Assembly: GCF_051622035.1 (NCBI RefSeq)
Contig: NC_135357.1
Coordinates: 19,155,256 to 19,219,255, forward strand
Source: Arctopsyche grandis
Lineage: Eukaryota > Arthropoda > Insecta > Trichoptera > Hydropsychidae
Length of the DNA: 64,000 nucleotides
Direction of reading: 5' to 3'
How positions within the stretch are numbered: position 1 is the stretch's first letter; each line of letters opens with the position of its first letter. This document shows positions 1 to 14,600 of the stretch, one piece after another. The notes beneath the pieces were generated by a model. The model was not told the DNA's origin. It was given only the letters and a program-made list of their open reading frames with translations, and made no database searches. A program made the translations under genes and the position numbers.

Positions 1-171
1 CAAACAAAGGATACGCTGGAATTCTCACTGACCTGGGTGAGTACATGCGCAAACAATAAACCCGCCAGAGTAGACCTTTAAGTGCCAATAGACAATAGAC
101 CCATTAATGGATCGGGGAAGCTGTGATGGGCAATTTGTCCTTTATTTTTTTTTTTTTTGTTTATTTAATTT

Positions 172-222
172 ATACCAGGAAGGCCTAACAGGTAAACCCA
201 ATGCGCCTTCCTGGCCAAAGAC
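172..222 (-). repeat. SINE tail fragment
   Basis: This short block resembles the 3' tail of the SINE at 430-898 and of the one at 44480-45241. It contains CCAGGAAGGCC, then AACAGGTAAACCCAATGCG, then CCTTCCTGGCC, an imperfect inverted repeat that is nearly identical in all three places. No tRNA-like head is attached here, so it is a truncated copy. Confidence 0.6.
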
Positions 223-429
223 AATTATATAAACATATATGTATATTATATATATTCACAAATACTTACACGTATACACAAATACACATACATACAGGAT
301 TCACATAAATACACATTATAAAATACACATAAATACACATTATAAGTAGGTACACACGGTAGATCAGATTATTCTGGAGTGAGCGGTAGATCCGTGTGGA
401 CCTCTTGAATCATTGAATAAGTGATGTGA

Positions 430-898
430 AGCGACTTTGACCTTTCATTTAATTTTTATTTTATTTTAATTTTTTTATTTTACATATATACCAGGAAGGC
501 CTTACAGGTAAATCCCAATGCGCCTTCCTGGCCAATTACAAATAAAAATGCAGCATTTTTTTATTATAAGTCGTTGAATTGCGAGACACTGAAAAAACTC
601 GCAAATTAACGAGACATATATGAATTGTACATAAATTTTTATTGTACATCCATCAAATTTCAAATGGTGGTGACATAGTAGGTAGGAAGGATTTTTAGCC
701 AATTTTTTTTCCGGGAACCGTTTCAACAATGAAATCAGAGAAAATTGGCAAACTTTGATAGGAAACGATCAACCTGGAGTCACAAATCCAGGTCTGACCA
801 ACAGCATACTCTGAAAAATTCATTTCCATTCAGGGATAGAACCCGGCACCTTCTTGACGGTAAGCAGAAGCTTAACGTCCGAGCTATGCTGCTGGCAT
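430..898 (-). repeat. tRNA-derived SINE, copy 1
   Basis: Read on the minus strand, the 5' end near 898-830 resembles a tRNA: an A-box-like stretch (TAGCTCGGACGTTAAG) followed by a B-box-like stretch (GGTGCCGGGTTCTATCC). These are internal RNA polymerase III promoter elements. A unique body follows, with a motif containing CCTGGAGTCACAAATCCAGG, then the CCAGGAAGGCC inverted-repeat tail and a T/A-rich 3' end. A second copy with the same head, body and tail is at 44480-45241, which makes this a family and not a chance tRNA-like match. It has no coding capacity and would depend on a LINE for mobility. The exact ends are approximate. Confidence 0.65.
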
Positions 899-1899
899 TT
901 GAATCCTGAACCTACCCCTACGCAACGCAATTATATTAATTGCTGATTATTTCAATTAACTACATACCATTTAATTTATTAAATGACCTAAAACATACTG
1001 ACCAATTGATACAGACCATTTATAGCATTAATTGACCATTTTGATATATTATTTAATTTACTGACCGAAAAGAGGAATTAGTAACCAACCACTTAAATAG
1101 TTAATACAAACCGTTGACAACACCATCTATTTTGATCATTTATTTTCAAATACAGTTAAAATTGGCGCGCGGTGGTAAAAGGACAATGCGTTTCCATTAA
1201 TTTTAAGCATAGAAAGTGGAATAATGTTGATGGACTCCGCCAGCCATCTACCATTTCGCCAAGTGTGTCGTGTCCATCTAATTATTTTTCTGTGACCCAT
1301 TTAGCACGGTAGACAAACGGGAATTCCGCAAGCGATTTGTTTTTGTTGTATTGTGATGTGCTCCAGAAGGAGGAAGAGGGGAGGCTTAGACCGAGGAGAG
1401 TAAATGGTTTCAGCTTAGCGCTCCCGAATTAACGGTCGACTATTGTGCCGTGTCCCGGGCTGCACTTATTTTGGTCTGCCAATTCGAATGTGGTAATTAG
1501 ACATTTATCCCAATGTTAGTCAGCTCACGACCGCCGACCGGCTCCCGGGATTCCCGCGACCGCACTTCCCGTAATCAAATATCAGTTTTTCCGCCATTTT
1601 TCTATTTAGTAGCAATTTCTTTCAATAATATGACATAAGAAAGAAAACTATGTACTTAAACCAGAACTCTCCAGACGAATGGAATATCATACAAAAATCG
1701 TAATTACCACTAAAGCTTATCAAGGTTGATTTATTTTCGACAAATTTCATCGAGATCAAATATTAGTTTCAAAATATCGGTCACCTATTTTTTTTAATTA
1801 GTTGTTAAATTAAAAACCGTTAATAGCAGATGCGCTTAGTAAAAGGGGCGTATTTTCTTCTCTCGAAAATAGTGTACGTCAATCTATCTATAATCTATA
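899..1899. other. intergenic, no gene seen
   Basis: I see no credible coding exon. A short stretch at about 905-930 (CCTACCCCTACGCAACGC) resembles the 3' end of the LTR family at 24440-24819 and 31274-31660. The interval 1190-1560 is somewhat richer in G+C than its surroundings but has no long reading frame. Confidence 0.5.
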
Positions 1900-2480
1900 T
1901 ATATATATATATATATAAATGAATGTCTGTGCGTGTGTCTCGAATAGGCTTCTAAACCACTCAGCCGATTACGATGGAACTTTCAGGATTTGTTCTATGC
2001 ATGTCTGGGAAGATTACTGTGAAAAAAAGTTCGGGAAAAAACGGAAATGAGTGTCATTGCAACGCAATAATTCCAAATGTGTTCGCTACCTGCGTTTTTC
2101 CGACAAATGGGAACGGGAACGGGAACGGGAATTGCATTCGTTATTATGGCATTGCAACGCATGCCAGGGTTCAACTATATGTATATAAAAATGAATGTCT
2201 GTGTGTGTGTCTCGAATAGGCTTCTAAACCACTGAACCGATTGCGATGGAAATTTCAGGATTTGCTGTATGCATGTCCGGTAAGATTACTATGAAAATAA
2301 AATGAGAAAAAACGGAAACGGAAACTGGAAAAACGGGAATGAGTCATTGCAACGCTACAATTTCAAATGTTTTCGCGTCGCGACCAACGTGTTCGCTGCC
2401 TGCGTTTTTCCGACAAATGGGAACGGGAATTGCATGCGTTATTGTGCCATTGCAACGCATGCCGGGTTCAAGTGAAGTGT
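1900..2480 (+). repeat. dispersed repeat, two tandem units
   Basis: Two units of about 285 bp lie head to tail. Each begins after a TATATA tract with AATGAATGTCTGTG, continues with CTCGAATAGGCTTCTAAACC and then with GAACGGGAA-type short repeats and TTGCAACGCATGCC. The second unit starts near 2187. The first unit contains three GGGAAC iterations and the second fewer. This looks like a dimer of a dispersed non-coding repeat; I cannot assign its class. Confidence 0.7.
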
Positions 2481-2672
2481 GACAAACGCATATTTTGTCA
2501 CACTTCACAATAATTGTCTGATGATTGTTTGAACGTACAGACGTTATACCGACAATGTGCATGCGCACAGTGCAGTCTGTCAACTGACATCACACTGATT
2601 GTTATAAGGCTATTCTAAGTTTCACTTCGCTTATTTAAACTAACTACTAATACAGTTCCAATGATTGTCTTA

Positions 2673-2874
2673 TGGTGCGTACACATTAAGTCAACGAAGG
2701 CAAGCGAAGTGGATTCGGCTTTGGGAACAGGAGCGTACAAAATATCGAAATAAAAATTAAATGTCGAAGATTAAATCAAAAAATAAAATAAAATATCAAA
2801 ACTAAAACTATCAATGGTCCCAACGAGCGTTAATTCACACCGTTTGCCTTCGTTGGCTTGGTCAGTACGCACCA
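2673..2874. mobile_element. PIF/Harbinger-like MITE (202 bp)
   Basis: The ends form an imperfect terminal inverted repeat of about 35 bp: TGGTGCGTACACATTAAGTC at the left matches the reverse complement of the right end (TGGTGCGTACTGACCAAGCC). Both then continue as CAACGAAGGCAA. The element is flanked on both sides by TTA, at 2670-2672 and 2875-2877. A 3-bp TTA/TAA target duplication is typical of PIF/Harbinger transposons. There is no coding capacity, so it is a non-autonomous element. Confidence 0.7.
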
Positions 2875-2999
2875 TTAAAATACGCCTCAATGCGATTGTA
2901 CAATTATAATAACATTGTAACTATGTTTTAACTTAGAAATATGTACATAGATCGGAGTATTGCTTTTAATTGGAATATACAATTGAAAGTTGAAACAGT

Positions 3000-3420
3000 T
3001 TCATAATATATTCTGTGATTGACGACTTCTCTGAACACGGGCAGGTGTTAACAGATATGAATATCTGTAAGATGTACGTTTGCCCCTACACAGATGAGTG
3101 TCAGTCATTCGAATTGACACGCGTCAAAGTAAAAAAAAAGTAACAAGAACTGAAATGAAAACGCGTCCGATCGGTTCTCACTTACCTGAAATAGTTTTCA
3201 GCGAACAGACGTGCCAAGTGACAATCCCGGCAGGATCGAGCTTCCCGGATGACAATAGGCCGTATGCGATATTGTTTGTGTACATAACCTAACCCACCGA
3301 CAGTCATGGATTCGTGGGGAGCACTCAGCGTCGACTTTGCGACCACTGCCATCTCCAGAGATGACATGAATGGCAGTTTTCGGAGAAAAAACAAAATCGT
3401 GAGTGTTTTAATGCGTCTTT
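3000..3420. other. GC-richer island with candidate first exons on both strands
   Basis: This 420-bp block has clearly more G+C than its surroundings. On the plus strand an ATG at 3306 opens 31 codons and runs in frame into a good splice donor after 3398 (ATC|GTGAGT). On the minus strand, CAG|GTAAGTGAG lies at about 3189-3178 and would end an exon coming from about 3390. I do not recognise either predicted peptide. The block could be the promoter and first exon of a gene whose other exons are not recognisable here, or a repeat remnant. Confidence 0.3.
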
Positions 3421-3980
3421 GTGTAAATCCAATGCTGGGTATTAAAAAGTTTTCTTATAATTGGTCAAAAACTGTATTGTATTGTTTAGCCAAGCAACCT
3501 ATAAAAATATACATTGTTTGGAACAACTGTCTTCAGTATTCACTATTATCATTGTCCAGCAACGGAAATGAAGATGGAAGTAGGCTACACAGCGTAAAGG
3601 GAAATTCACAGCCTACAGCCCTTTTGGGGCTAATTATAAATAATTCATTTAACTTATTGTAATATCAATGGTTTTGTTTGTCGGTTACAAAACGCATCAC
3701 ATATTTATACATAGATCGTCGTAATATTTCATTCGATTTTACATCCAACGTCGGTGATTGATCTGTAACATGTGTGTTAGCATATTTGCATAAAATAATC
3801 AGTGTTTAAATTTAAATTAAATACTATTATAATTTTATAATAACAATAATATACTCTGGTTTATATTCATAAAATTTATGATTGTGCAGCTTTCTTCGAA
3901 TTATTAATCAAAAATTCTAGTTCTAAATAGTTTATGTTAATAACTGGTTCATCTACGTGGAACGCATAACCCAATTCAAT
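3421..3980. other. intergenic, no gene seen
   Basis: The AT-rich sequence downstream of the GC-richer island contains no convincing exon or repeat ends. A reading frame continues from the candidate exon at 3306 to 3662, but beyond the splice donor at 3398 it looks like ordinary intergenic sequence. Confidence 0.4.
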
Positions 3981-5729
<1,749 letters not shown>

Positions 5730-5870
5730 AGTGATTTTACCAGGCTTCGCTCGGCATTTGTAATATAAACCGCTTAAACATCTCTAATCTAATAGGAAAC
5801 ATTTTTTTTTTTATTAAATTTAATGTCGCGGATTCTACGAACCAAAACTTACATACATACATACAAAGTC
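5730..5870. repeat. dispersed repeat fragment
   Basis: The stretch that includes TTTTACCAGGCTTCGCTCGG followed by AATATAAACCGCTTAAACAT resembles a dispersed-repeat type often seen in insect genomes. I recognise the type but not its class, and no second copy is visible in this window. Confidence 0.35.
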
Positions 5871-6151
5871 TCTTTCGAAATTATATATTAGATTTACACA
5901 CATTGATCAGCTATCATATTGATTGTGCTGAATTATTTATTGCAAACAATAACAAAATTCAAGCAATGAATTCGAATTCAGCTCTTACAGATCAACCAAT
6001 CCAAACGAGGAATGCGACATGCAACTCTGGGCGCTAATTGCAATCACAACGTGACGATATCATTCCAACATATTTAATTAATTGGATCAGTCTCAATCGA
6101 TCAACCGATTGAATTATAAGTGCACTGATCTTACATTTATCCTCCGCAATA

Positions 6152-9032
6152 ATGGGTTCAAAAAAATCTTCCTGGAAACCACGCAACGACGAAGCAACAC
6201 TTGCAGATGATGGTGATGGTTTTGAAAACAAAAAACCCGTTTATGTATCAACAACGGTAAGATTTTTTCTAAAAAACAGTTCCATGGAAAAACATCGTAT
6301 ACATACTGTGATATTTTCCAATAAATACCACTGTTGTTGTATAGAATAGGAGTGATGATACTTAATTTTCATAGCGTTGAGCACCAGCCAACTAGCTGTT
6401 GTTGGGAAGTACGAAAATAACTTGAGATGCTTCCAGTTTCCACAATTTCATTAACGTGCCACGTCAAAAATTTCAGTACTCCTGCAAATATTGTAATAAA
6501 ATCTTACATTTTCACAAATCTTAACGCATCATGGATATAGGAGGTGATATATGGGGCCAGATAGCCCTTGAGGCTTCACAAGTTTATCTTATCGATGGTG
6601 TTATGCGAAGTCCATTTGCTGACACGGTGAGAAAGATCGACGGACGACAAAACCAGACTGCATACTTAAAATACACTATAATTTATTTAAAATTTATAAA
6701 AGCAACGAATATCATTTTTCATAATGAAACATTTAGAACTTTAAAAAATGATTTATTTATTTATGTTGCAATATAAAAAAAATGTTATTTAATTTGCAGA
6801 CAATTGAAAAGTTACCAGATAAAGTACTCCTGAATATATTCAGCTATCTATCACACAGAGAAATTTGTCAAATGGCCCGCGTGTGCAAGAAGTGGAGGAT
6901 CATTGCGTATGACACTAGATTGTGGAAACATGTCAGCTTGAGACCGGAAATATCTGGATTGCATGTTGGTTAGTACTACATAAAAGATTTTTTTAAATAA
7001 ATAATAACAAAACACACATGTAACAATTGATTTGCACTAAAAAGCATAAGTGTCATTGAAGCAAAATATGATGTCAAACTCGGATAATAATTTGTATTGT
7101 GTCAATTAAATTTTAGGATCATTGGAATCTCTTCTGGCTCTTATATCGATCCGTTTTGGCCCATCACTTCGCTACATTGAATTGCCAATTGAATTAATCA
7201 CTCATACAGTTCTACACGAATTGGCAAATAAATGCCCAAATTTGACCCACATGCTATTGGACTTCAGTACAGGTATTATTTGTTGAAAATAAAAACAACT
7301 TATCAAGTAACATACCTATACTATTCTAAAATTCTATTTTACAGCTATGCAACTTCATGATTTTTCTGAAATGCAAGCATTTCCTACAAAACTCAAATAC
7401 ATGTGCATTTGTTTATCTGAGGTCATCTTCATGGAAGGTTTCATGAGAAAAATTTACAATTTCATCAATGGATTGGAAATCTTACACTTGATTGGTATAT
7501 ATTTTTATAAATATTTGTTTACATAGTATATATGTATGTATCATACAACAAACATTTTCTTTAGGTACATATGAAAAAATTGAGGAAGAGGAAGAAGAAA
7601 TTTATGAAGTTATTAATGTTCATAAATTGAAATCAGCAACTCCCAATTTGAGAGTCATCAATCTCTACGGAATCAACTTCGTAGATGATTCCCATATCGA
7701 TGCATTTAGTTCCAATTGTATTCAGGTTAACACTATCAAAATATCCATGAAAAATATTTTTTTCAATTTTTCGTGTGAAATTTCATCAAAATTATCACTA
7801 AATTGAAAATTTCAGTTGGAATGTCTTGCTGTAAATTATTGCAACAAAGTGACAGGTTCTACAATGAAAACATTATTCCAAAGGTCCCGAAGGTTGAGAT
7901 GTTTATTGATGAGTGGAACAAGTACACGAATTCCCTGTTACAAAATACTATCTGTAAAATGTTTATTGAATTTAAAACAATAATATATATTTCAGATCTG
8001 CAATCGGAATATTTGATGCAAGTCGAATGGGAAAAATCGTCAATTCAAGAATTAGATATCACCGGTACAGACCTGTCGACCGAATGTCTCATCGATATGC
8101 TAAGCAGAATACCAAATTTGAGATTCTTGAGTGCTGGTCAACTCAATGGATTTAACGATTCAGTCTTAAAAAGTTTCATGGAATCTGGTAATGCCAGGTA
8201 TTTTTTTTCTTCTATTTATGACATTCTCTCTACAAAATTATGAACGATAATCAAAAGTCATATTATAACAATAACAGGAATCTAGTGGCATTAGACTTAG
8301 ACAGTTCAGATAATCTCACTGATGATGCTCTTCATAAGTTTTTGTCTCGCTATGGACAGCAATTATGGGGCCTGGCTCTTAGTGGTATGCCACACATCAC
8401 CGATCAGTTATGGCAAAGTGTTCTACAACTATTGACTAATTCAAAGTATAATATTTTCCTAATGCTATATATTTTAGAATATAGGTTAATAAAAAAAACT
8501 GTAAAGGTTCAATCATTTTTAGGATTCTTGTTATGGGTACTCAGGATAGATTGGGAGTAAATATTCACGTTGATCAGGTGAGTTTCGCTAATGATTAATG
8601 GTAAAGGCAACCATTTCTATAAATGTGATATTCAATGATATAAATAATTTTAAAATTTAATCTTAGTTAATGGACGGAATAGCTAATAATTGTCCAGTTC
8701 TGGAACGTTTGGAATTGAGGTGGGATCCTGATAACCTAAGATTCTCTGATAAAAGTCAAAAAGCCATTGACATACTCAGGGTTAAATGTCTTAAAATGAG
8801 ATGCCTAGCCTTAAGGTACAATTTTAATACAATATTTCATATAAATTTTTATATTGGATATTAATGATTGACAGTTTGTTTTAAATTTCATTTCAGTGAT
8901 GGTCGTTATTATGAAATTGTAAAAGCTAACTTCGAGAGAGCTGACCGTACAACAGTTGTGCGAACAACGACAAATTGTAGGGTGTCTAACTATCATTTGT
9001 TGTCCAACTATAAGGATTTAGTATTTAATTAA
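6152..9032 (+). CDS. F-box/LRR-repeat protein (FipoQ/CG32085-like), complete, two alternative first exons
   Basis: Exons as read: first exon A 6152-6256 or first exon B 6531-6626, then 6800-6968, 7117-7272, 7345-7494, 7565-7725, 7816-7921, 7996-8197, 8278-8445, 8523-8577, 8667-8815 and 8897-9032. All junctions are GT-AG, and the sum is divisible by three: 515 aa from B, 518 aa from A. The F-box lies at residues 36-75 of form B (LPDKVLLNIFSYL, then CKKWR and DTRLW) and should recruit Skp1/Cullin-1. About ten leucine-rich repeats follow (LRVINLYGINF, LDITGTDLS, LVALDLDSSDNLTDDAL and similar), which would bind the substrate. An acidic stretch of five Glu sits near residue 170. The C-terminus is strongly conserved in type (RYYE, ANFERADRTT). 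The protein is probably the substrate receptor of an SCF ubiquitin ligase. The family resemblance is secure. The FipoQ assignment is from memory, so no symbol is given. Confidence 0.9.
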
Positions 9033-11334
9033 AGTTAACATATTAAATTACTTTTCGGTATATTGACGTTAAAATGATTCACTAATAATTTTATATATTA
9101 TATTAGCATTGGGAGAAAACGCATCACATAACATATATTATAAAATGTATCGTAATAGATATAATATTAATTATTTTGAATAATCTGATATCTAGTAGGT
9201 ATAGGATACATCATTTATGTGTGAATGATAGTAATAATATAAGTAATAAGTCCGAGGCGCAACTCCATTGGTGGATTAAGGATAGGTCATTGCAGTTTCC
9301 ATACGTTCACTTAAACTATTATGATTCACGTACTCAAATGACATTCACTCACTATATCTACATAATAGTAATTTCTATAGAGAGGAAAAGCTGTAGATAG
9401 TCTCATATTATTTGGCCCAAACATTGTAATAAAGGATAGGATCATTATATTTGAAATAAAATTCAAAACATTCAAATAAATAGTGGCAATTTATAATAGC
9501 GATAAAATCACACAATACCTGATTTTTTTACAAATGTAAAATATATTACACGTTAAATTACAACTATAAGACTTATAGTGCATATATTATTGTATATGAG
9601 CAATAAAATGGTCCGTCAAATATCTTAACTTTTGTCAACATCGATTAAAATAAAAACAAAAATGCTGCAAAAAAAACTACACGTACTTTAATTATTTAAA
9701 ACAATTTTTTAAAGTCACTCTAACGACTTACATGACGATTTTCAATTGATTTACAAATAGCATATGTACAAGGTCATAAAAATTAAGTTCCTCAATTCTA
9801 CATAGAACCATGAATAAACTAGTTTAGTTTATTTCCTAATCATTTAATTATATTTATATTGCCAACAAAACGCTAAAGAAAACTTGAATGTCAAAAACTT
9901 AAAAGTAAAAGTGTGTGCTGTTATTTAAGTTTGACACACTACTAATCATGATGAGGTATCACTACTACATTTACAGAGAATCGTGTATCTTTTATGTAAT
10001 TACAATCTTTAATTAAAATAGTCTGTATATGTGCAGTGGCAATGTATTACATATGTTATGCTTTACACAAATATAATTTTAAAAGAATGACTCAATAACA
10101 ATGTTCTGTTTCTATTTTTATTAAGTAATTTTAGCACTGTATATAAGGTTCAAATAAAATTTAACAAAAAAATATGTTATAAATCCACACCATTTCAATA
10201 ATTTCTATTAACTAGGGACTTCTATTAATGTAACAAAGATTTCAATATTTTAGTTTGAAAATGTACGTATTTGCAAAAAATAATAGTGAATATTGAAATA
10301 TGTATTGTTCATATGTACTTCTTTGGAGCATAAATGTCGCAAAAAGATGGCATATTCCACAATGACAAGAAGTTTATAGTTAGTTTATTGCTCACTGCGA
10401 TAATGAGATTGCATAACATATCTACATATGTATGCATGTACTTCATCGGTAAACACAATTTAGGCCAAAGTACAAACTAAAATTTAATAGAACAATCACA
10501 ATTTAATTTAAATAATTAAAACAATCCAACCTTTACCATCGACTCACCATAAATATATTTTCTGTGTTTTCATTATATTACAAAGTACTTGCGAAGTATT
10601 TAACAACGTTTTAGTATTGGTACACGAATATAATTGACAACTAACTATAAATATACTATTACATAATTTACAAATATTTATAAGTTATTTAGATTAAATT
10701 ATACAACCAGACGCGTATAAAAAAATACATACATACATCTGCAAAATTTCCAAAAAAAAAGCAACTGAAAACGATCGAAGTTTGGTTTTTTGGATTACTA
10801 TGAAACAATGCAAACACAATATGTTAACTATCACTAGCATCAAATTTACATCTCTCATCGACTTTCAATTTTCACAAGTGTTAATGTTATCCTATAATAT
10901 CGATTCACTATTAGACGACATGAGGTACTGACATGACAATCTTGCAAAGACACTGGCGTGTGACCCGAAAAATCAAAAAGTTACCACTGCCGCATAATAA
11001 TCTGAAAAACCAAATATATGGATAACCCATTGCTAGTATTAAAACTAATACATATAACGAAAATGGTACGATAAAAAAAAACAAGAGAGCACAAATAGGG
11101 CTGCCAACATTTGTATGTATTCTTTTGGTAAAAGAACTCGAAACTAGGTTTGGTATACATATGTACATGTTTCAACCAATTTTGCGATGTATCAAATATC
11201 TCAATCTATAACTGAGATGTGCATTTTTTTTCTATCTGTAATATTTGAATCTTAAATATAATATAATAGTAATAGCCATTAAAATGATACCCTAGATATT
11301 TCCCAATGTATGTATGTACAGAGTTGGCAACCCT
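9033..11334. other. tail-to-tail intergenic / 3' UTR space
   Basis: This 2.3-kb stretch lies between the convergent F-box gene and Trc8. It is very AT-rich, with AATAAA near 9429 and many others, so it probably holds the 3' UTRs of both genes. I see no coding exon. Reading frames at 10911-11175 lack similarity and splice context. Confidence 0.5.
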
Positions 11335-11484
11335 TAGGCTGGTAGCACACGAGGGTTGTTGTCTCGCCGAGATTAAGGTCCGAGGCTTTATGTATGAACA
11401 GTGCTTCCCGTTTATATAACAGTGCCCCAGACCTCAATATCTCCCGACAGGTAAACCAAACAGCCCTCATGTGAGCCCAGACTA
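11335..11484. mobile_element. small MITE (about 150 bp)
   Basis: The left end (AGGCTGGTAGCACACGAGGG) and the reverse complement of the right end (AGTCTGGGCTCACATGAGGG) form an imperfect terminal inverted repeat, and both continue with T/C-TGT. It sits just beyond the stop codon of Trc8 and may be within its 3' UTR. No clean target duplication was found, and the class is uncertain. Confidence 0.5.
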
Positions 11485-11641
11485 AGTGTAAATGTTTGGG
11501 AAAATATTGATTAAATCTTCGACAAATATGTATATAATATGATCTATTGTGTTTATATATATAAATGGATTTATAAATTAGCAAATGATAAATTTTCGTA
11601 CATTTCGTTATAATTTAAAAATTCCCGTTATGTAAATAAGA

Positions 11642-14600
11642 TCATCTCACATTTTCACCCAATCGCATGGCTTGATCCTCTTCTAAAATATTTTCATTGT
11701 TGATATTTTCCGCCTCGGAACCGGACTCACTGCCTGTATCCTTGCCGTCTTTATCCAATTTATACAATATATCATGGCAAAGCGGGCACCTGTCCTGAAC
11801 GTACAGCCACTTACGCAAACACACTCCGTGGAAGTAATGGTTACATTTAGTTATCTTCGCAGAGCTCATTTCTTGATAACAGATTGCACAAACATCGTCT
11901 AACGAATCTAACTGAACACTGGACGCCTCCGGTAGAGAATTTATCTTATTGACAGCCGACCGTCTCTTCATGAAAACAGACCAACCTGCTCTCGCTTCAC
12001 ACCATATATTGAAATACGCGTGGATGCACATCATGAGGGCTCTGATTGCGCCACCGGATTCAAAAAATAGAATCCAGGCACCGTTGAAGAAAAGAAATAT
12101 TCCAAAACAAAATTCTATGGTATTTCCAAAGGCACGAATGTAATATACATAATCGTCAAGTTTTTCCCAGAAAGTAGTGCGATTTGCATCTAATAAAAAT
12201 AGGGCATAAATCATTATACTCACAAAGACTTTTACAATTACTTCTATACTAAAAGCACTAACAGCTAAAAGCCAAGTTGATATAGTGTGGTTGGACCACA
12301 AATAACACAGCAAAACTACAGGGAAAGTGACTAGGAACGCACACACACATAGTGCCCGTACATGTCTATGCAAATTCGGATTGTGTGATGCACTTAAAGA
12401 CATCAACATTGGATTTACAATATTGTGCACAAAGTGCAACAGAGCAGCAAACAACAAACAAAAGTTTCTGCAAAGTCGTACAAATCTTTTCTCCGGATTT
12501 AAAGAAGTGAGACCAGTTTGCAATGCGAGAATATAAAATAATATCGCTGAAACTGTTCCTATGTTCCTATCTTCTTCTTCGTCTGTTAACAGAACCCATT
12601 GGAAAAAGTTACCAATATAATGACAAAAGAATGAAATTACAGAGGTCATTCCCAGTACGGCTGTTATTGTTTCGCAGCCAGTTATAAGTAAGGATTTTGC
12701 CATCGAGGCGAAAGTTTGAAAAGCAAGGAAAGTGCTGACTTTGAAACTGTCATCGGACAATTCATAGTTATCCATAAGGAGTATACTGGCATGCTCCATC
12801 ACTCTGATAATCCAGAACAGTCGCAAAACGCTGGGAACGTTCAATCGTAGCCATTCCATTTCAAATAAAGCGGAAAGTCCAAAATTAGACGCAAAATTTC
12901 TCGCTTGTTGATAGCTAGAAAAAACGATTTGCATGACGGAAAATGCTGAAGACCAAAGGACGAATTTCACTACAAGCAAAGGCAACAACGCAGCAAACAC
13001 AGGTGCATGCTGCAATACTGCATGGGGGAATGGCAGAGTTGCAATAACAGACGGTATTGTGAAACTCCATGGTAACGAATACTGCAACATCCAATGTCTG
13101 GGGCCGAGATTGATCACATAAAATACAGCGCCTAAGACGAATTGCAAGACATAGTTTTGAATAATTATACTGCCGGCTCCTTCGGGATCAACCAGTCGCG
13201 TCATGTTCAGATTTAACGCATCTTCCAATATACTACTTTTGATTACATTTTCAGCACTTTCGGCCGCCGACAATGCTAACATTTGTTTCATAGCTGCCAC
13301 ATTTGCCCAATACGATACGAAGATAATTCCCATAGATGTCAAATACATGTACATTATAATCAGATGTTTCATACGCAGCACAAACATCGACAAGGCGAAC
13401 ATAAAACCTGGAACAACATAACATTTCATTATTATTTATTATTTAAATAAACTATACGCCGTTTTTTAATAAATTCAGTAGATTTTCCTTATTGATGTGC
13501 AAACATTTTGCACTATTAGGAAAAATCAACTAAATTATTCTAGGCTGTTTTAACATACATAAATACATACAGACAAAATATTAAATTATGTTTTTTTTGT
13601 CCCCAATTTTGATGTAATATTTTTTTATTTATAATACATGTAATATTAAGCTGTTCGGAAAGAAATCCATCGTTTTGCATGTTTTCTTTTAGGTTCAGTT
13701 TCAATCCGGACACCACAAAATGCACAACTTTTCGATGAATTCTTTTATAGACTGTTCGTTAGTATTACTTTTTGCTATACAAACCTTTTTGATATTTAAG
13801 GGTGAAATGGAGAAACCCGAAACCAACCAAGAATATGATAGACATTGGATGCTCTTTTTCTACGATCTATTATATACAAAAGCTATTATAAACAAATGTT
13901 CATTTTGGTTCCATCGATTCAAATCAGGCAATAGGAATTTACAGGATGCCTCTAAATCAGGACGACCATCAAAATTCGATGCAGACTTGCAGAATTTTAA
14001 TTTACTTGAAGAATTCACCGTTGTCGTAGATCCCCGGAAAACTATTGAACTATGAAAAAATATCGCAATTAAACTGGGAAGTTGTACCTCATCCGTCATA
14101 CTCACAGGACTTTGTATCCTAGAGAGCATTCATTAAGAGAAAAAATATAGATGACATAAAAAATCATCTTGAAAGTTATTTTGGATTCAAGCCAACTAGG
14201 TTTTCCACGAAGGGTATTGAAAAATTACCAGAGATGTGGAAATTACTTTTACATAAACAAAGAGGGAAGTACATATGTATAAATAGTGAAGAATACACTT
14301 ATTGTTAACATGAAAAATGATGAATTTCTTTCTGAACAACCTAATATTATATTATGAACAAAATATTTCAAACGTAACAATTATTAATAATTTTATTCAC
14401 TATTTTAATTAATTTTCAAACAAAGTGGATCAAAAATGAGATGATAGCCAGTTTAGTTGTAAAGTAAGTATTGAAAATAATTGATTTTATGAGGTAAGCA
14501 CAAAAGGAGGATAATCATCTTGGTTGTATTCAAAGCGAAAATTAAGAATATGATCAGACATTCAGAATTTGATAATTGAGGAAAATAACTAGACTTTTTA

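Noticed and set aside
830-898. Possible tRNA gene on the minus strand (similarly 45170-45241)
   Set aside because: A- and B-box-like sequences are present, but the acceptor stem and cloverleaf do not close and a SINE body follows; it is a SINE head.
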